7,862 nt of DNA from Propionibacterium sp. (GTDB lineage Bacteria > Actinomycetota > Actinomycetes > Propionibacteriales > Propionibacteriaceae). Every line of letters begins with the position of its first letter. Position 1 is the stretch's first letter. This document shows, piece by piece, positions 5,484-7,862 of the stretch. The stretch lies in NCBI GenBank assembly GCA_012719335.1, contig JAAYAO010000196.1, forward strand, positions 1-7,862. Direction: 5' to 3'. Made by a program: the position numbers and the translations under genes. A model generated the notes under the pieces. It saw only the letters and a program-made list of their open reading frames with translations, did no database searches and was not told the origin of the DNA.

Positions 5484-5650
5484 GGTTTCGACGGCTCAAC
5501 CGACGCCCGGGGTGGTTTCGACGAGCTCAACCGACGTCGGGAACCCGGACTGGTTTCGACAGGCTCAACCGATGTCGGGAACCCGGACTGGTTTCGACAG
5601 GCTCAACCGACGTCCGGGCTCAACCGACGTCCGGGCTCAGCCGGCGCCGG
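5484..5650 (-). repeat. Tandem block of 19-bp repeats with 38-nt and 17-nt periods
   Basis: Minus-orientation copies lie at 5484-5501 (18-nt form), 5514-5532, 5552-5570 and 5590-5608. The last three recur every 38 nt: units 5514-5551 and 5552-5589 differ at only three positions. From 5600 the array changes to a 17-nt period, GGCTCAACCGACGTCCG at 5600-5616 and 5617-5633, with a diverged third unit at 5634-5650. That third unit contains the stop codon of the molybdoenzyme gene. Confidence 0.85.
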
Positions 5651-7862
5651 GGGAGTGCGGGACGAAGCGCACGGTCATGGCTTTGAAGCCGGGGGTGTTG
5701 GATTCCCGGGCGACCAGGTCGCGGTGCACCAGGGCGTTGGCTTCGGGGAAGTAGGCGGCGGCGCAGCCGCGGGCTGTGGGGTAGCCGACGAGCAGGAAGC
5801 GGTCGGCGCGGCGCTCGGCTCCGGCGAAGGTCGAGATCACGTCCACCAATTGCCGGTCGGCGAACCCCAACTCGGCCAGATCCTCGGGGTGCACCAGGAT
5901 CACCCGCCGTCCGCCCTCGATGCCGCGGTACCGGTCGTCCAGGCCGTAGAAGGTGGTGTTGTACTGATCGTGGCTGCGCATCGTCTGCAGAATCAGATGC
6001 CCCGGCGGCGGGTCCAGGTACTCCAGCGGGCTGACGGTGAACCGGCCCCGGCCGAGATCGGTCGCGAACGACCGCGTATCGCGCGGCGGGTTGGGCAACT
6101 GGAACCCGTTCGGTTGCCGCAGTCGGCGGTTGAAATCCTCGAAACCCGGCAGTGTGCGCGCAATCCGATCCCGGATCACGTCGTAGTCCTCGGCCATCGC
6201 CCGCCAGTCGATCGGGTGATCCGGGCCCAGGGTGGCCTCGGCCATCCGGGCGACGATCACCGGCTCGGCCAACAGATGCTCCGACACCGGACGCAGCCGG
6301 CCCCGGGTCGGGTGCACCATCGACATCGAGTCCTCCACCGACAACACCTGCGCCCCGCCGGGGTGTTTGTCGTCCAGGTCGGTGCGGCCCAGGGTCGGCA
6401 GAATCAGCGAGGTGCGCCCGTGCACCACATGCGACCGGTTCGGTTTGGTCGAGATGTGGACGGTCAGCCCGGCCCGGCGCATCCCGTTCTCCAGCGTCTC
6501 GGTGTCGGAGGCGGCGAGGGCGAAGTTGCCGCCCATCGCGATGAAGACGTCCACCTCGTCGTTCTCGAAGGCGGCCACCGTCTCGGTCGAATCCAACCCG
6601 TGGACGCGCGGCGCGGTGATCGCGAACTCGGCATCCAGGGCGGCCAGGAACTCCTCGGACGGCTTCTCCCAGATGCCCATCGTCCGATCGCCCTGCACAT
6701 TGGAATGGCCCCGCACCGGGCACGCCCCGGCCCCCGGCTTGCCGAAGTTGCCCTGCATCAGCAGCAGGTTCACGATCTCCTTGATCGTGTCCACCGAATG
6801 CGGCTGTTGGGTGATGCCCAACGCCCAGCAGAAGATCGTCGCCGGGCTGTCGATCAACAACCGGGCCACCCGTTCGATCCGATCCCTGCTCAACCCGGTG
6901 GCCCGCTCGGTTTCGGCCCAATCCAGGTGCGCGCGGGCTCGCGCATACGCCTCGAACCCGTCGGTGTGCGCGGCCACGAAGTCGTGGTCGACCACCGTCC
7001 CCGGTCGGCGTTCCTCCTCGGCCAACAGCAGGTGACCGAGCGCCTGGAACAGGGCCAGATCACCACCCACCTTGATCTGCACGAACTCGTCGGCGATAGC
7101 GGTGCCGTCCCCGAGCAGCCCGGACACCGACTGCGGATCCTTGAAGTTCAACAGCCCCGCCTCCGGCAGCGGGTTCACCGCCACCACGAGCCCGCCGCGC
7201 TTCTTCGCCTCCTGCAGCGCCAACAGCATCCGCGGGTGGTTCGTGCCGGGGTTCTGCCCGACCACGAAGATCAGCTTCGCCTCGTGCAGATCCGCCAGGC
7301 TGACCGTCCCCTTGCCGATGCCGATGGTCGGTTTCAGGGCGGTGCCGGACGACTCGTGGCACATGTTCGAGCAATCCGGCAGGTTGTTCGTGCCCAGCGA
7401 GCGGGCGAACAACTGGTACAGGAAGGCGGTCTCGTTGGCGGTGCGTCCGGAGGTGTAGAAGATGCACCGATCCGGGGTGGTGGTCCGAATCCGCTCGCCG
7501 ATCAGCTCGAAGGCATCGGTCCACGAAATGGGTGAGTAATGGGTGTCGCCGGGGCGGATCACCATCGGGTGGGTGAGCCGGCCCTGGTTGCCCAGCCAGT
7601 ATTCGGTGCGGGTCGCCAGTTCGGCGATCGAATGTTCGGCCCAGAACTCGGGGCCGACGGTGCGGGTGGTGTTCTCCTCGGCCATCGCCTTGGCGCCGTT
7701 CTCGCAGAACTCCGCCACCTTGCGGGTGCCGTCCGGTTCGGGCCAGGCGCAGCCGGGGCAGTCGAAACCGCCGCGCTGGTTCACCCGCAGCATCGACCGG
7801 GCGGTGCGCAGCACCCCGGCTTGGGCCAGGCCCCGGTTCATCGCGACCGTGATGCCGCGCAA
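5637..7862 (-). CDS. Molybdopterin oxidoreductase, FdhF/YdeP family, 5' end cut by window edge
   Basis: A cytoplasmic molybdenum (bis-MGD) enzyme related to formate dehydrogenase H and E. coli YdeP; 741 codons are visible. The edge codon is TTG and family members usually extend some tens of residues further, so I treat the start as missing. Numbered from the edge: Cys35, Cys38 and Cys53 form CPGCAWP...EFCENGAKA, a family hallmark; whether it binds an iron-sulfur cluster cannot be judged. CSNMCHESSG at 164-173 places Cys168-His169 where formate dehydrogenases hold the Mo-ligating (seleno)cysteine and catalytic His. GQNPGTNHPR at 202-211 is a cofactor-binding segment. The C-terminal cofactor domain starts near 608, with MRSHDQYNTT at 628-637. 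The family is linked to formate-type oxidation and, for YdeP, acid resistance; the true substrate is unknown. No electron-transfer subunit or FdhD gene is within view. The last residues and the stop lie in a 17-nt repeat unit. Confidence 0.93.
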   Translation of the reverse strand: MRGITVAMNRGLAQAGVLRTARSMLRVNQRGGFDCPGCAWPEPDGTRKVAEFCENGAKAMAEENTTRTVGPEFWAEHSIAELATRTEYWLGNQGRLTHPMVIRPGDTHYSPISWTDAFELIGERIRTTTPDRCIFYTSGRTANETAFLYQLFARSLGTNNLPDCSNMCHESSGTALKPTIGIGKGTVSLADLHEAKLIFVVGQNPGTNHPRMLLALQEAKKRGGLVVAVNPLPEAGLLNFKDPQSVSGLLGDGTAIADEFVQIKVGGDLALFQALGHLLLAEEERRPGTVVDHDFVAAHTDGFEAYARARAHLDWAETERATGLSRDRIERVARLLIDSPATIFCWALGITQQPHSVDTIKEIVNLLLMQGNFGKPGAGACPVRGHSNVQGDRTMGIWEKPSEEFLAALDAEFAITAPRVHGLDSTETVAAFENDEVDVFIAMGGNFALAASDTETLENGMRRAGLTVHISTKPNRSHVVHGRTSLILPTLGRTDLDDKHPGGAQVLSVEDSMSMVHPTRGRLRPVSEHLLAEPVIVARMAEATLGPDHPIDWRAMAEDYDVIRDRIARTLPGFEDFNRRLRQPNGFQLPNPPRDTRSFATDLGRGRFTVSPLEYLDPPPGHLILQTMRSHDQYNTTFYGLDDRYRGIEGGRRVILVHPEDLAELGFADRQLVDVISTFAGAERRADRFLLVGYPTARGCAAAYFPEANALVHRDLVARESNTPGFKAMTVRFVPHSPGAG

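Larger units (their letters stand above)
4858..5636. other. Non-coding intergenic repeat mosaic (779 bp)
   Basis: No credible gene lies here: open frames on both strands are built from the repeats, lack start signals and carry no recognisable domain. The stretch holds, in order, three plus-orientation 19-bp repeats, a 75-nt palindrome, one minus-orientation 19-bp repeat, a GTCACCG-bounded stem-loop, a second 75-nt palindrome, another stem-loop with 11-bp arms, and a tandem block of minus-orientation 19-bp repeats. This mixture of short palindromic modules in changing orientation resembles bacterial interspersed mosaic elements in organisation, not in sequence. Confidence 0.75.

Noticed and set aside
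5249..5530. Small minus-strand frame of 93 codons in the mosaic
   Set aside because: Its whole length is built from the 19-bp repeats and palindrome copy 2; no Shine-Dalgarno or -10 box fits its start.
4858..5636. tRNA or other known RNA gene in the large gap
   Set aside because: No cloverleaf with a TTC loop motif or other known RNA signature was seen; the structures present are the palindromes described.
5466..7535. Long plus-strand open frame (689 codons) opposite the molybdoenzyme
   Set aside because: The minus strand encodes a clear FdhF/YdeP enzyme over the same bases; the plus frame is low-complexity Gln/Arg/His/Val text starting in repeats.

Overview
The window is chromosomal DNA from a very GC-rich bacterium. 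High G/C at third codon positions, mostly leaderless-looking starts and short intergenic copies of GGTTTCGACAGGCTCAACC point to an actinomycete. The repeat type and gene set suggest the Propionibacteriales or a nearby order, but no gene here fixes the genus.

Layout, left to right. (1) Positions 1-1942, minus strand: a secreted or membrane-anchored LolA/RseB-like protein, translationally coupled through a GTGA overlap to an ABC-transporter ATPase whose last residues lie beyond the left edge. A permease is expected further left. (2) 1943-2004: a 62-bp divergent promoter region with a TAnnnT -10 box 6-7 nt before each ATG, so both mRNAs are probably leaderless. (3) 2005-2916, plus: an unrecognised lipoprotein with four cysteines after the lipobox. 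(4) 3023-3883, plus: an SDR oxidoreductase resembling the DHRS1 group, with a strong Shine-Dalgarno. (5) 3884-4185: non-coding, filled with six or more copies of a 19-bp repeat. (6) 4186-4857, minus: a seven-segment membrane protein of unknown function. (7) 4858-5636: a 779-bp non-coding mosaic with more 19-bp repeats in both orientations, two 75-nt imperfect palindromes, GTCACCG-bounded stem-loops, and 38-nt and 17-nt tandem units. (8) 5637-7862, minus: a large molybdopterin oxidoreductase of the FdhF/YdeP type, cut at its 5' end by the right edge.

The LolA-like protein and the ABC ATPase probably work as one unit at the cell envelope; the divergent lipoprotein may share that compartment. 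The SDR, membrane protein and molybdoenzyme show no clear functional link. The most unusual content is the intergenic repeat mosaic at 3884-5650. It surrounds the membrane-protein gene, resembles a BIME-like assembly of several small palindromic element types, and runs into the stop codon of the molybdoenzyme gene.
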